A stretch of 60,835 nt of DNA from an uncultured Stomatobaculum sp. (GTDB taxonomy: Bacteria; Bacillota; Clostridia; Lachnospirales; Lachnospiraceae): contig NZ_CALEYG010000038.1 in NCBI RefSeq assembly GCF_937924975.1, forward strand, positions 1 through 60,835, given 5' to 3'. How positions within the stretch are numbered: position 1 is the stretch's first letter; every line of letters begins with the position of its first letter. Positions 1 through 8,822 of this stretch are shown here, one piece after another. The notes under the pieces were generated by a model, which was given only the letters and a program-made list of their open reading frames with translations, made no database searches and was not told the origin of the DNA. The position numbers and the translations under genes are program-made.

Positions 1-116
1 TACAGTTCGCCGGAGGAATTATTTCAGACTGTCCTACTTGATCTTGCAATCTAGCCATCAACCTTTGACGATTCCGCAAGTGCATGGGATTTCATCGCCG
101 CAGCCCTAATATGCCT
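1..116. other. Left edge, no confident gene
   Basis: The first 54 bases on the plus strand can be read as 17 residues followed by TAG, which could be the end of a gene entering from the left, but this is too short to identify. No other open frame is convincing. The stretch lies just downstream of the last gene of the minus-strand defence operon, so it may hold that operon's terminator, although no clear hairpin with a T-run is visible. Confidence 0.25.
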
Positions 117-563
117 CTATTGGATCGATGATCCATCTCTGACGATCTTGATTGTTCCATCATCAGAAATTTCTATTACAGAGACATCTTCAATCAAATG
201 CCCATGTGCTCGAACATAATACTCAGCCAGTGTTTCCTGCTTGCCACGAAACACTGATTTTTTCATACAAAGCAGCTTCTTTGTCCCAGAAGACAGAAAG
301 CCAAAGTAAAATACAGCCTCGTCCAAGCCCATCAACTTTGCGCTCGGAACATTCTCGGAATCAGTCCACGTATAACATTTGCATTCAGCCACGATAGACC
401 TGTCAGCATTGGCAAGATCAAACTTGTGCTCCTTTGGCGGTCTGCCGATGGGGATTGCTACTTCCTGCTCAAAATATATATTATATTTTTCTTTGAGAAT
501 CGTTTGCACAAATTCTTGGAACTTGCATCCGACGTGCGGATTCTCAGAATTTAAATTTGCCAT
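117..563 (-). CDS. Small PD-(D/E)XK nuclease-like protein
   Basis: Predicted protein of 148 residues. The start chosen is the ATG at 563, which has GAGGAG about six bases upstream; a longer in-frame reading to 674 overlaps the preceding small ORF and has no better ribosome site. Around residues 49-62 there is an Asp (D49) followed by E60-C-K62, the spacing and pattern of a PD-(D/E)XK nuclease core, with hydrophobic strands on both sides and an early Glu at residue 17. This suggests a DNA or RNA endonuclease fold, but the substrate cannot be told from sequence. It is the last gene of the ten-gene defence operon, 23 bp behind the 45-residue ORF. A nuclease at the end of a restriction/Hachiman operon suggests an accessory effector, which is inference. 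It could also be a standalone restriction-like protein. Confidence 0.6.
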   Translation of the reverse strand: MANLNSENPHVGCKFQEFVQTILKEKYNIYFEQEVAIPIGRPPKEHKFDLANADRSIVAECKCYTWTDSENVPSAKLMGLDEAVFYFGFLSSGTKKLLCMKKSVFRGKQETLAEYYVRAHGHLIEDVSVIEISDDGTIKIVRDGSSIQ

Positions 564-586
564 CAGTACTCCTCGTCCTGAGCGGA

Positions 587-724
587 CTACTGCCAATTTG
601 CCGTTATATACGGCACAATCACATCGTAGAACTTCTTTGACCATTCTGCATAAAACTGAGCCATCTGCATCCATTCCTTCTCGTTTTCAATGCGCATGTT
701 ATCAAACTGGAAGAAATCAATCAT
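587..724 (-). CDS. 45-residue small ORF coupled to the AlbA_2 gene
   Basis: The reading frame starts at an ATG that overlaps the last 8 bases of the upstream AlbA_2-type gene and ends in TAG 23 bp before the nuclease-like gene. The peptide is rich in aromatic and charged residues (several Trp, Phe and Tyr; the C-terminus is TANWQ), looks amphipathic, and has no signal peptide or membrane segment. No strong ribosome site precedes it, so translation would rely on coupling through the overlap. I do not recognise the family. It fills an otherwise unexplained gap within a tightly packed operon, which is the main reason to consider it real. Confidence 0.4.
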   Translation of the reverse strand: MIDFFQFDNMRIENEKEWMQMAQFYAEWSKKFYDVIVPYITANWQ

Positions 725-2069
725 TAACTTGCCAGTGACCATAACGCTTGCCGCCGATACGAACGATACAGCCAGACTCCTTCAGCGCATTAATGTATTT
801 CTGAACAACTCTTCTTGTTGTCCCCAGTTTTTCTCCCAAAGCCTCCTGAGAAATATTTGATTCTTCTCTTAATATGTCTATGAGTCTAAGCACCATTGCT
901 CTTTCCAAAGCACCATCTATGTCAGAGCTTTGGTGCTTTGGTGCTTTGGGCTGGTCTATAAGAGCACTTTGGAGCGCTTTGAAATGCAAACGGATTCCAT
1001 TCCCCAATACCTCATACTGTGGAAGTTCCGCTCCGAGAGCTCTGCATTCATCACATATTTTCTGGATGCCGCGTCCCCATGTTTCAATATATCCCATCCG
1101 ATAAAAGACATTCGCTATATCCGGATTGTAGGGGATGGAGTCATGCGGTTCCATCAGGGTTTCCGCAGTCCAGCCATCCGGAAGAACACTACGATTGCTG
1201 ATGATCATTTCCTCATCCTCAATCCGAATCTGAATAGGCGTGCCAAACATATAACAGTTATGAGCAATTGCGTTGTAGACAGCTTCGCGGACTGCCTCAC
1301 GTGCAAATGGATAGGTTTCAACGCGTCGGTCATGTTCATATGTGATTTTGGCTTTCAGATACTTCAAGTAAATTAGATCAATGACCTTATCCGCTGTAGT
1401 AATCAAAGAGCCTTCCAAAACATCTTGATACTGAAGATCCGCTCCCTTTCCGAATTTTCCTATCTTGACATAACTCCCTGTCTGTACAATTTGAGGATCA
1501 CTGTAAAAAAGCAGAACAGCGGAACGTTTGAGCTTGCCATCTTTCATGAGGTGTAGTTTGCTGAGCAGTTCCGCATTTGAGACATTCAGCTCAGATTCCA
1601 TCATCCGATTACTCCTCTCTGCCTCTCTTCGGAATATCTTAAAACTTTCAGCATCCAGCTCTTCTACGATAAGATTGTCAATGGTAACATCTTCCCACCG
1701 GAACCCGGTTTTTTTCATGATGAACTGGGACAACGCGATACCTGTCAACTGCTGCTTTGTAGCGCCGCTTCTGTAATGAAACTCTCCATGATAGCTGATT
1801 GGGAAACTGCTCGACTCAACTTTGATTTCAATATAATCAAGCCCATCCTCGGTATGTTTATTAACATCCGCAATAATTCCAAGTCCGGTTTGAATCTTAT
1901 TGGGGATGTCCTCGAGCAGCTTCTTTGCATTCTTAACTCCTACGACACTCCCATCATCGCGTACACCAATGTAGATCGTACCGCCCTGCGCATTGGCAAA
2001 TCCGCATACCCACTTCAGGTATTCGTCACGCCATGATTCTTTATATTCAATATTCTGGCTCTCTGCCAT
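717..2069 (-). CDS. AlbA_2 / Schlafen-type ATP-binding protein
   Basis: Predicted protein of 450 residues with GAGGAGG before its ATG. The N-terminus has the AlbA_2 (divergent AAA-4/Schlafen AlbA) pattern: an 'IEYKESW' opening, then 'GFANAQGGTIYIGV' near residues 24-37. The middle has the 'AVREAVYNAIAH' and 'NRSVLPDGW' motifs of the C-terminal ATP-binding helicase/GHKL-like region, and the last ~60 residues look like a winged helix ('SQEALGEKLGTTRRVVQKYI'). Such proteins are often annotated as transcriptional regulators, and some AlbA_2 proteins are found in defence loci. Here it lies 38 bp behind hamB and is followed by the 45-residue ORF and the nuclease-like gene. A second family member with a different sequence occurs at 33357-34799. 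Its role as regulator or effector is not resolved. Confidence 0.8.
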   Translation of the reverse strand: MAESQNIEYKESWRDEYLKWVCGFANAQGGTIYIGVRDDGSVVGVKNAKKLLEDIPNKIQTGLGIIADVNKHTEDGLDYIEIKVESSSFPISYHGEFHYRSGATKQQLTGIALSQFIMKKTGFRWEDVTIDNLIVEELDAESFKIFRREAERSNRMMESELNVSNAELLSKLHLMKDGKLKRSAVLLFYSDPQIVQTGSYVKIGKFGKGADLQYQDVLEGSLITTADKVIDLIYLKYLKAKITYEHDRRVETYPFAREAVREAVYNAIAHNCYMFGTPIQIRIEDEEMIISNRSVLPDGWTAETLMEPHDSIPYNPDIANVFYRMGYIETWGRGIQKICDECRALGAELPQYEVLGNGIRLHFKALQSALIDQPKAPKHQSSDIDGALERAMVLRLIDILREESNISQEALGEKLGTTRRVVQKYINALKESGCIVRIGGKRYGHWQVND

Positions 2070-2107
2070 GTGCTATGACCTCCTCTTTTATTCTTGAAAG
2101 ACAATAC

Positions 2108-4816
2108 CTATTCTTCCTCATCAGCAAAAATTCCCGGAACATTCTGCCGGATATATTCGACTTCGTTCTCCACGCTGGTTCGACCGCACTTTGATAACGA
2201 AGCCTTCAGTTTTAATTTCCCTGTGCTGCCGTCCTTCACGACATACTCCGGATTTTCCTTGATGAATCGCGCCGACTCACGCGAGAAGCCATTTCTCTGC
2301 AAAAGGATCGTCAGCGGATTTGTGGTACCATACTCCACGTATTCATACCAGTTATTGGCGTCCAATTCATCATCACCCTTAATACGCCTGAACTCATTTG
2401 AAAATCGCAGGAAGTAGTTCGATATGCTAAACAGGATGACATTTTCAATTACCTCCAGCGTATCTGCAAAAACAATGTTACGATGGATTAACGAGGTATC
2501 GTCATACACACCTTTGGTATATCTGTTGATCCAGAAGTCATCCGGTTTCTCACGATGATGCTTCAAGGCTGCCCGCATGATGTAGTTCAGGCCATTTCCT
2601 TCCATCCATTCACAGAGGATAACCGCGTACCAGCTCAGCAGGCTATCCTTGCCAAGTGTGCTAGATTCATATATTTTCCACTGGAAAACATTGCTCAGCT
2701 TCTTCAAAAACTCCAAAACTACGTCGTGTCTGAAATATCCATCCTTCACTTCCGGATAACGCAGATCATTATTTTTTATAGCCATAATGAGACGTTTTGT
2801 CTGGTCAACAGATGTATTTATGTCGTCGTCCGGGATTGTCTCTGTATTCTTGAATTTGTCGCGGATATTCTTTTCATCCTCGTCTGTCAGGAATGGCTTA
2901 AACTCTCGACGCACGAGTGTATCCTTATCCTCAACAATATCCCTGAGCAGAATAAGGCCAAACTTACGCATCATGATATAGGACTCTTCTGACTGAAGAG
3001 GATCGCCATTCTCATTAACACGCTGTGGAATTACAGAGCTACCACTTTTAAGAATGTCAGCTACATACTTTTTTTCAACCTTCTTGAGAACCTTCGGATT
3101 CGTAGCGATGGAAAGCACCTGCTCAGGCACTTTCTCTTGCAGCATCCTGACGTAGTCATCGGCTTTTACTGTTTCTTCCTCGTCGGTAACAAAATATACA
3201 TTACCAAAGAGATTGAAGCTGATTCTGCCAACACGTCCTATTAGGTTTCTGAAATCGACCGGCTCCATCTCGCTACGGAATATCTTGTTGTCTGTAATAA
3301 AAAGATTGTCTGCAGGTAAATTAACGCCCTCCAGCAAAGTGCTGGTGCAGAACATAATCGTTATATGCCCTTCCTGAAACAGTGTCTCTATCCTTGCCCG
3401 AATCGAAGCAGGAAGATACCCTATATGGTAAGCGATGCCCTTGCGAATCATGTCGGCAAGGAAATAGTCGCCATGAACTTCCTGACGGATGTCCTTAGAT
3501 AGCGTTTCCAGCAAAGGATCATTCTTAATGCCGTCATATCTAAGTGCGTCAGAAAATCTCCGAGCAGCATCGATTGCCTTATTCTTACCGTTGAAGTAGA
3601 CAATGGTCTGCTTTCGCATATCCTCCGGCAGGTTTTTATTCATTTTTTCAAATTTCAGCAGAATATCTGTAAGGTTTGCATTTCTCCCGCCTCGGTCATG
3701 TATATTCGCAACATGAATACGTTTCCCGTTATGCTCGTTATAAACCTGAATTTCGTGATTCTTCAGGTCTACAAGAAACTTCACCTGAACGACCGGCGAG
3801 TATGTAATTGCCAGTTTGCTATCATCACCGGCCTCTATATCCGTCATCATCCGGAGATAAACCTGCGGATTCGGAATATTCGGAGAGGCAAAGATGAAGT
3901 GTGGCTTATGCTCTCGTTTCAAAAGCATATCCACAACTTTGTAGTAAAACGGAACACGGCTGTTCTTGCCAGACAACTTATGTGCCTCATCGACAAACAG
4001 ATAGTCTATCTGTACCTTCGGCTGGCTGATCAGCAGGTAAAGCAAGCGCTCCGGCGTGAGAACAAAGATATAATTATGCTCCTCCTCCAACGCAATATCA
4101 CTGGCCGCAGTTACTACACGATAATTGCATCGGTCAAGGTAGTTGATTTTCTCAAGGTTTCCGTTTTCACCAAGGTCATCAATAACCTTTCCACGCACTT
4201 CGTTTATTAGAGCCTTCGTCGGCACAATCAAGGCATAGTTCTTCTGCGCACCGTGAATGACCTCGTTCTTGATAAACATCCGCATGATGAAGGACTTTCC
4301 CATAGAGGTAGGAGCCGAATAACTAAAGCAATCGTCTGTCAAGTGATCGTATGCCGCTTTCTGCGCAGCAAAAAACTTCTCGCCCGGTTCGGCGGGAATC
4401 GTAAGATAGTCATCCCTAAACTCAGAGAAAAACCTCTCCAGTGCAGTAATGTCCTGATATTCGGAATTAATGTGTTCTTTACCCTTGTGGTTTCCTATAC
4501 TTGAAAAGACATCTCCGGCATAAAGCTTGATCAGCTTGTCCTCCGGATAAAGCTCATTCAAGAGGATTACAATTTCCTGCGCCCAGATTTTATGAGCATT
4601 TGCCTTTTCAGGATCATTGGACTTCGACAGCAGGTCTGCGAAACGCAACGCATCGCGCTTCTCCTTCTGATCGAAAGGCAGTGGTTCCTTCTTGTTAAGT
4701 TGAAGCAATCGCAGGGCATAGTTATACAGCACCTTTTCATGGATCTTATTCAAGTATTCGTTGTCTTCGATGTCGGCAAAGATGGCGGCACCGAGTGTTC
4801 TCTTTTCACCGCTCAT
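2108..4816 (-). CDS. hamB: Hachiman-type helicase HamB (SF2)
   Basis: Predicted protein of 902 residues, a superfamily 2 DNA helicase. The Walker A motif APTSMGKS is near residues 168-175 and DEAH at about 276-279. Helicase-C motifs follow: 'TIVYFNGKNKAID', 'CTSTLLEGVNLPADN' and a motif VI of the form LIGRVGR. The ATG overlaps the end of hamA by four bases (ATGA), the usual arrangement of the two-gene Hachiman defence system, in which the helicase senses or processes damaged or phage DNA and releases the HamA nuclease. That mechanism is known from other HamAB systems and is not shown here. The C-terminal ~350 residues carry no motif I recognise. The assignment rests mainly on the partner gene and the helicase type; another DEAD/DEAH antiphage helicase is possible. 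Confidence 0.72.
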   Translation of the reverse strand: MSGEKRTLGAAIFADIEDNEYLNKIHEKVLYNYALRLLQLNKKEPLPFDQKEKRDALRFADLLSKSNDPEKANAHKIWAQEIVILLNELYPEDKLIKLYAGDVFSSIGNHKGKEHINSEYQDITALERFFSEFRDDYLTIPAEPGEKFFAAQKAAYDHLTDDCFSYSAPTSMGKSFIMRMFIKNEVIHGAQKNYALIVPTKALINEVRGKVIDDLGENGNLEKINYLDRCNYRVVTAASDIALEEEHNYIFVLTPERLLYLLISQPKVQIDYLFVDEAHKLSGKNSRVPFYYKVVDMLLKREHKPHFIFASPNIPNPQVYLRMMTDIEAGDDSKLAITYSPVVQVKFLVDLKNHEIQVYNEHNGKRIHVANIHDRGGRNANLTDILLKFEKMNKNLPEDMRKQTIVYFNGKNKAIDAARRFSDALRYDGIKNDPLLETLSKDIRQEVHGDYFLADMIRKGIAYHIGYLPASIRARIETLFQEGHITIMFCTSTLLEGVNLPADNLFITDNKIFRSEMEPVDFRNLIGRVGRISFNLFGNVYFVTDEEETVKADDYVRMLQEKVPEQVLSIATNPKVLKKVEKKYVADILKSGSSVIPQRVNENGDPLQSEESYIMMRKFGLILLRDIVEDKDTLVRREFKPFLTDEDEKNIRDKFKNTETIPDDDINTSVDQTKRLIMAIKNNDLRYPEVKDGYFRHDVVLEFLKKLSNVFQWKIYESSTLGKDSLLSWYAVILCEWMEGNGLNYIMRAALKHHREKPDDFWINRYTKGVYDDTSLIHRNIVFADTLEVIENVILFSISNYFLRFSNEFRRIKGDDELDANNWYEYVEYGTTNPLTILLQRNGFSRESARFIKENPEYVVKDGSTGKLKLKASLSKCGRTSVENEVEYIRQNVPGIFADEEE

Positions 4817-5739
4817 AGGTCAACATCTCCATCCAATACGTGCTGCATTATCGTTTTCTTTTCAGCCTCCGCATCATTCAGTGGAAGCAGGTAAAAATAG
4901 AATACATGGTTTTCCAGGCCGCAGTCCTTTATTTTCTGCGAGATGTATGCAGCGTGTTGCTGTGCATCCTGTTCCAGCTTCTCCTGCATAATATCCAGCA
5001 ATTCATCATCGCTGCGCCCTGAAGGAAGAATGCCGAAATTATATCCCAAGAATACGCCATAAGATATTGCGTACTTGGCTTTCTTTCCTTCCTCTGGCAC
5101 AACATACTCTTTCAAGACTGCCAGATCATCTTCATCGTAAAAACGATCGAGGACGGTCTTTTCAATCATGTAAACCTCATCATCCTCGTGGGCACTGATC
5201 TTCTTGGTGATCTCGAAAGCCTGATCTATGGCATCCTTAATCTCTCCGACAATATTTGAAGTGCCAAATACCATCTGGTTATACGATCCGCTGGTGCCGT
5301 CAGAACACAGGAAGTGGATACCGTCAGCCTCGCTCAAATACTGCGCAGCATCCGTGCTCAGCTCGATTTTGCTGAGTAGCTTATATGCCTTTAACTTCTC
5401 CTCAAGAAAAGCGTAAATCATAATCTCGCCGAGTTCATTTCCGGTACCTTTAGAATCAGCTGCGCCACGTTTCCGCATAATGCGAAGGGCCTGCTGCATT
5501 ACAGCATCCAGATTTCCGGCCTTTTCATACTGTTCCTGCTTTGCCCGTGAGAATACATAGCGACCAATGTTCAGCATCGTGAATTTCTCAAGATCGGCTA
5601 TCTTGATTTTTCCGCTTCTGACATTGAGGTAAAAAAGGCGCATTGAACCCGGTCGATCTTCACTGATGCTTTCGCTGTGATCGACCTCTGTAAAGTAATC
5701 ATCGAAAGTTTTATCCTTTACAGTTTTTGTGAGTTCCAA
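4813..5739 (-). CDS. hamA: Hachiman HamA-like protein (DUF1837)
   Basis: Predicted protein of 308 residues, starting with TTG behind GGGAGGTG. It resembles the DUF1837/HamA family: a 'GNELGEIMIYAFLEEKLKAYKL' block near residues 100-121, a lysine at 124, an 'SEADGIHF' block (D139), then the strand 'QMVFGTSN' at 155-162 and the helix 'AIDQAFEIT' at 170-178. In nuclease-competent HamA proteins I would expect a Gly-Glu-x-Lys signature in the strand where this protein has Gly-Thr-Ser-Asn, so the PD-(D/E)XK active site may be altered; a nearby Gly-Glu-Ile-Lys (165-168) may or may not substitute. The gene is 21 bp behind hsdR and overlaps hamB by four bases, which puts Hachiman inside the restriction operon. 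The family call is from memory of its motifs. Confidence 0.68.
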   Translation of the reverse strand: MELTKTVKDKTFDDYFTEVDHSESISEDRPGSMRLFYLNVRSGKIKIADLEKFTMLNIGRYVFSRAKQEQYEKAGNLDAVMQQALRIMRKRGAADSKGTGNELGEIMIYAFLEEKLKAYKLLSKIELSTDAAQYLSEADGIHFLCSDGTSGSYNQMVFGTSNIVGEIKDAIDQAFEITKKISAHEDDEVYMIEKTVLDRFYDEDDLAVLKEYVVPEEGKKAKYAISYGVFLGYNFGILPSGRSDDELLDIMQEKLEQDAQQHAAYISQKIKDCGLENHVFYFYLLPLNDAEAEKKTIMQHVLDGDVDL

Positions 5740-5760
5740 CGCCCATACACCTCCCTGTAA

Positions 5761-8700
5761 TTAGTCGTCATTTTTCTTTTCACCATAAGGTGCCGGATCT
5801 TCGGCCACCATCATCAAATCCTGCTGCGGATTAAAATCGTAAGTCACAGACTTCTGATCCGTACCCGGCATCACATACTCCTTGCCCTCCGGATTGTAAG
5901 TCAGGTTGAACACCAAATCAGACAGCCATTTTTTAAAGGACGGATTGTCTTGGAACTGTTTGAAGAGCTCCATATTGTCCGCCATGATAGAGAAGATGAC
6001 CGCCTGCAGAGCACGCTCGCTTTCGGTACGCGCCTCCTGCGCATCAGAGTTCTTCATGGCATTCTGATATTTCTTATCCTTTGACACCATCTCTGGAATA
6101 GCCAGAATCTGACGCTGAACATTATCCGCATCGTTCCAGTTTATATTTCCAAACATATCGTTGAAGTCCATTATGATCTTAGAAAGCAAATCCATCTCTG
6201 GCTCAACGATATAGCCTACCTTGCCCGCAGGTACCGGTGCAATTTCTGCATCCGCATCCTCCAGCTTAATAGCGATAGCTTCCTGTGCCTCGTTACGATA
6301 GCTGCTGAGGTCAATCGTCTGAAGAATACCCTCCGACAGGTCATCGTCGCGTGGCGATGGCAGCTTCGGGATCAGCAGATTCAGGAAAATCGACAATTTC
6401 TCCCAGTCAACATTTCCGTAAGGAAGAATTGCACCAAGGAAACCGTATGTACGCACAAAGGACTTAGCGGCGCTCTTGAACATAATCTGATCATCCAACT
6501 CAAGCTGTTTATATACAGCTGTGCAGGCATCTAGAATTGGATCAAGGCGGTCACGCTCTGCGCCACTCAGGAAAAGATCTACCAGCTTTTCAACATCACT
6601 GTCGTCATACACCTGATATTCCTCCATAATGGTAATCAGGTCATACAGCTTGTTTGGATCGGTCTCCCCAGAAAGAATCGTTGTTCTGTAGAACTTCGAG
6701 AACGCCTCCTCAATCACTGAGGTCTTGTTTGCAAAGTCCAGAACGTATACTTCGTCCTTGCCGGGATGTGCTCGATTCAGACGAGAAAGTGTCTGTACCG
6801 CTGCAATATCATAGAGCGGCTTGTCCACATACATTGTCTGCAGCAGCGGCTCGTCGAAACCGGTCTGAAACATGTCAGCGACGATAAGTATCCTATACGG
6901 ATCTTTTTTGAACTTCTTCGGAATCTTAGCATCCGGGAATCCATTCATGGCAGCCGACGTCAATGCCGGTTCCTGTCCGTTATATTTATGCTCACCGGAA
7001 AATGCAACAATAGTCTTATATGGACTATGTCTGTCTGCGAGGCACTTGTTAATTGCGTAGTAATATTCAATACATCTCGGGATGCTTGCAGTGACTACCA
7101 TTGCACGAGCTTTGCCGCCGATCTTTTTCTTGGCAATAACCTGCTCGTGGAAGTGCTCCACCATCATGGCAGCCTTCTTTGCGATGACGTCCGGATTACC
7201 CTCAACAAAGGCACGCAGCTTCTTCTGTGCACGCTTCTTGTCAAACATCGGATCGTCCTCGACCGTTTTCATGATCTTGTACCAGCTGTCGATGGTCGTA
7301 TAGTTCCGAAGTACATCAAGAATGAAGCCTTCCTGAATAGCCTGCTTCATCGTATAGACGTGGAACGGGCGATGCTTGATTTCGCCGTCCTCCTCATAGG
7401 CAACACCGAACCTTTCCTCGGTCTTGTTCTTTGGAGTAGCTGTGAAGGCAAAATAGCTGGCAGAGGAGACGAGCTTACGTCCCTCCATCATGGCATTGAT
7501 CTTGTCCTCATTATCAGCCTCATCATCTGTAGCGAGCCCGGAAAGCGCCAGATTCATATTGGCGGAGTTACGTCCGCTCTGGCCGGAGTGTGCCTCATCG
7601 ATGATGATGGCAAACTTGTTATTCTTATGTTCCTGCCCAATCTCGGATATGATGTACGGGAACTTTTCTATTGTAGATATAATGATGCGCTTGCCGTCTT
7701 GTATGGCTTTACGCAAATCTCCGGAATGTTCTGCCCATGTTACGGTGTTCTTGACCTGCATGAACTGCTTGATCGTATTGCGGATCTGCTTATCCAGAAT
7801 ACGGCGGTCAGTAACCACAAGGACAGAATCGATCATCGGGTGACCGTCTTTTTCAAGTCCAATCAACTGGTGCGCCAACCATGCGATAGAGTTTGACTTG
7901 CCGCTTCCGGCGCTATGCTGGATCAGGTATCGTTTGCCGACACCATTTTCCTGCACGTCAGCAAGCAGCTTCTCCACGCAGTCGAGCTGATGATAACGCG
8001 GCCATATTTGCTTGATGGATTTCTTCTTGGTATCCTCATCCACCTCTTCGATGACCTGCGCATAATTTTCTATAATACGAGACAGTTTTCTCTTGGTAAG
8101 GATGTCCTTCCAAAGGTAGTCTGTCATAAGACCGTCCGGATTCGGCGGATTTCCTGCGCCATCGTTGTAACCCTTATTGAACGGCAGAAACCAGCTATCC
8201 TTACCAGCGAGCTTTGTGCAGAACTGGATCGTAGCATCATCCACAGCAAAGTGAACCATGCATCGCTTAAAGGAGAACAGCAGATCATGAAAATCCCTAT
8301 CTTCCTTATACTGGCGCACAGCGTTCTCTGTGTTCTGTTTTGTGAGCTGGTTTTTCAGCTCCATTGTGATAACCGGGAGGCCATTGATAAACAGGCAAAC
8401 ATCCAGAGCCAGCTTCCCGGCATCCTGTGAATAGCGCAGCTGCCGTGTTGCGCTGAAAATATTCTTCTCATACATGATTCTTGCCTGCTCGTTATTTTCG
8501 GTCGGTGTAAGGTAGAACATGATGAGGTCTGCCGGATAAACCTTCACACCATTACGAAGCACATCGATAATGCCGCGCTTGGCAATCTCTCCGGACAAGC
8601 GGTTCAGGAACTGTCGCTTTTTCGTATCAGAAGTGAATACGCCCAGCTTGTCCATTTCCTTTGGCTGCGTGTCCTGCAGGAACCGGAACAAGCGTGTCTC

Positions 8701-8820
8701 GTCGACAGCGTATTCTTTGTTATAGTCGGCATTTGTTCCTTCCTCGTACCCGTTCTGCTCAACCAGCCACTTCACGATTAAGGATTCAAGGCCGTTTTCC
8801 TTTGTGTTGGTAAAAGCCAT
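5761..8820 (-). CDS. hsdR: Type I restriction enzyme, restriction subunit HsdR
   Basis: Predicted protein of 1019 residues from the ATG at 8820, which has AGGAGG seven bases upstream; a TTG two codons earlier is less likely. The N-terminal nuclease core is visible as D140 and then E154-L-K156 in a 'PVITMELKNQ' strand, followed by the Q-x3-Y-type motif 'AVRQYKEDRDF'. The motor domain has Walker A 'SAGSGKSNS' (about residue 306) and motif II 'IIIDEAHSG', with 'ADMFQTGFDEP' and 'LSRLNRAHPGKDE' as later helicase motifs. HsdR translocates DNA and cuts unmodified DNA in complex with HsdM and HsdS. The length is typical of the family and no disruption is seen. It is two bases behind hsdS and 21 bp ahead of hamA. 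Confidence 0.95.
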   Translation of the reverse strand: MAFTNTKENGLESLIVKWLVEQNGYEEGTNADYNKEYAVDETRLFRFLQDTQPKEMDKLGVFTSDTKKRQFLNRLSGEIAKRGIIDVLRNGVKVYPADLIMFYLTPTENNEQARIMYEKNIFSATRQLRYSQDAGKLALDVCLFINGLPVITMELKNQLTKQNTENAVRQYKEDRDFHDLLFSFKRCMVHFAVDDATIQFCTKLAGKDSWFLPFNKGYNDGAGNPPNPDGLMTDYLWKDILTKRKLSRIIENYAQVIEEVDEDTKKKSIKQIWPRYHQLDCVEKLLADVQENGVGKRYLIQHSAGSGKSNSIAWLAHQLIGLEKDGHPMIDSVLVVTDRRILDKQIRNTIKQFMQVKNTVTWAEHSGDLRKAIQDGKRIIISTIEKFPYIISEIGQEHKNNKFAIIIDEAHSGQSGRNSANMNLALSGLATDDEADNEDKINAMMEGRKLVSSASYFAFTATPKNKTEERFGVAYEEDGEIKHRPFHVYTMKQAIQEGFILDVLRNYTTIDSWYKIMKTVEDDPMFDKKRAQKKLRAFVEGNPDVIAKKAAMMVEHFHEQVIAKKKIGGKARAMVVTASIPRCIEYYYAINKCLADRHSPYKTIVAFSGEHKYNGQEPALTSAAMNGFPDAKIPKKFKKDPYRILIVADMFQTGFDEPLLQTMYVDKPLYDIAAVQTLSRLNRAHPGKDEVYVLDFANKTSVIEEAFSKFYRTTILSGETDPNKLYDLITIMEEYQVYDDSDVEKLVDLFLSGAERDRLDPILDACTAVYKQLELDDQIMFKSAAKSFVRTYGFLGAILPYGNVDWEKLSIFLNLLIPKLPSPRDDDLSEGILQTIDLSSYRNEAQEAIAIKLEDADAEIAPVPAGKVGYIVEPEMDLLSKIIMDFNDMFGNINWNDADNVQRQILAIPEMVSKDKKYQNAMKNSDAQEARTESERALQAVIFSIMADNMELFKQFQDNPSFKKWLSDLVFNLTYNPEGKEYVMPGTDQKSVTYDFNPQQDLMMVAEDPAPYGEKKNDD

Positions 8821-8822
8821 TG

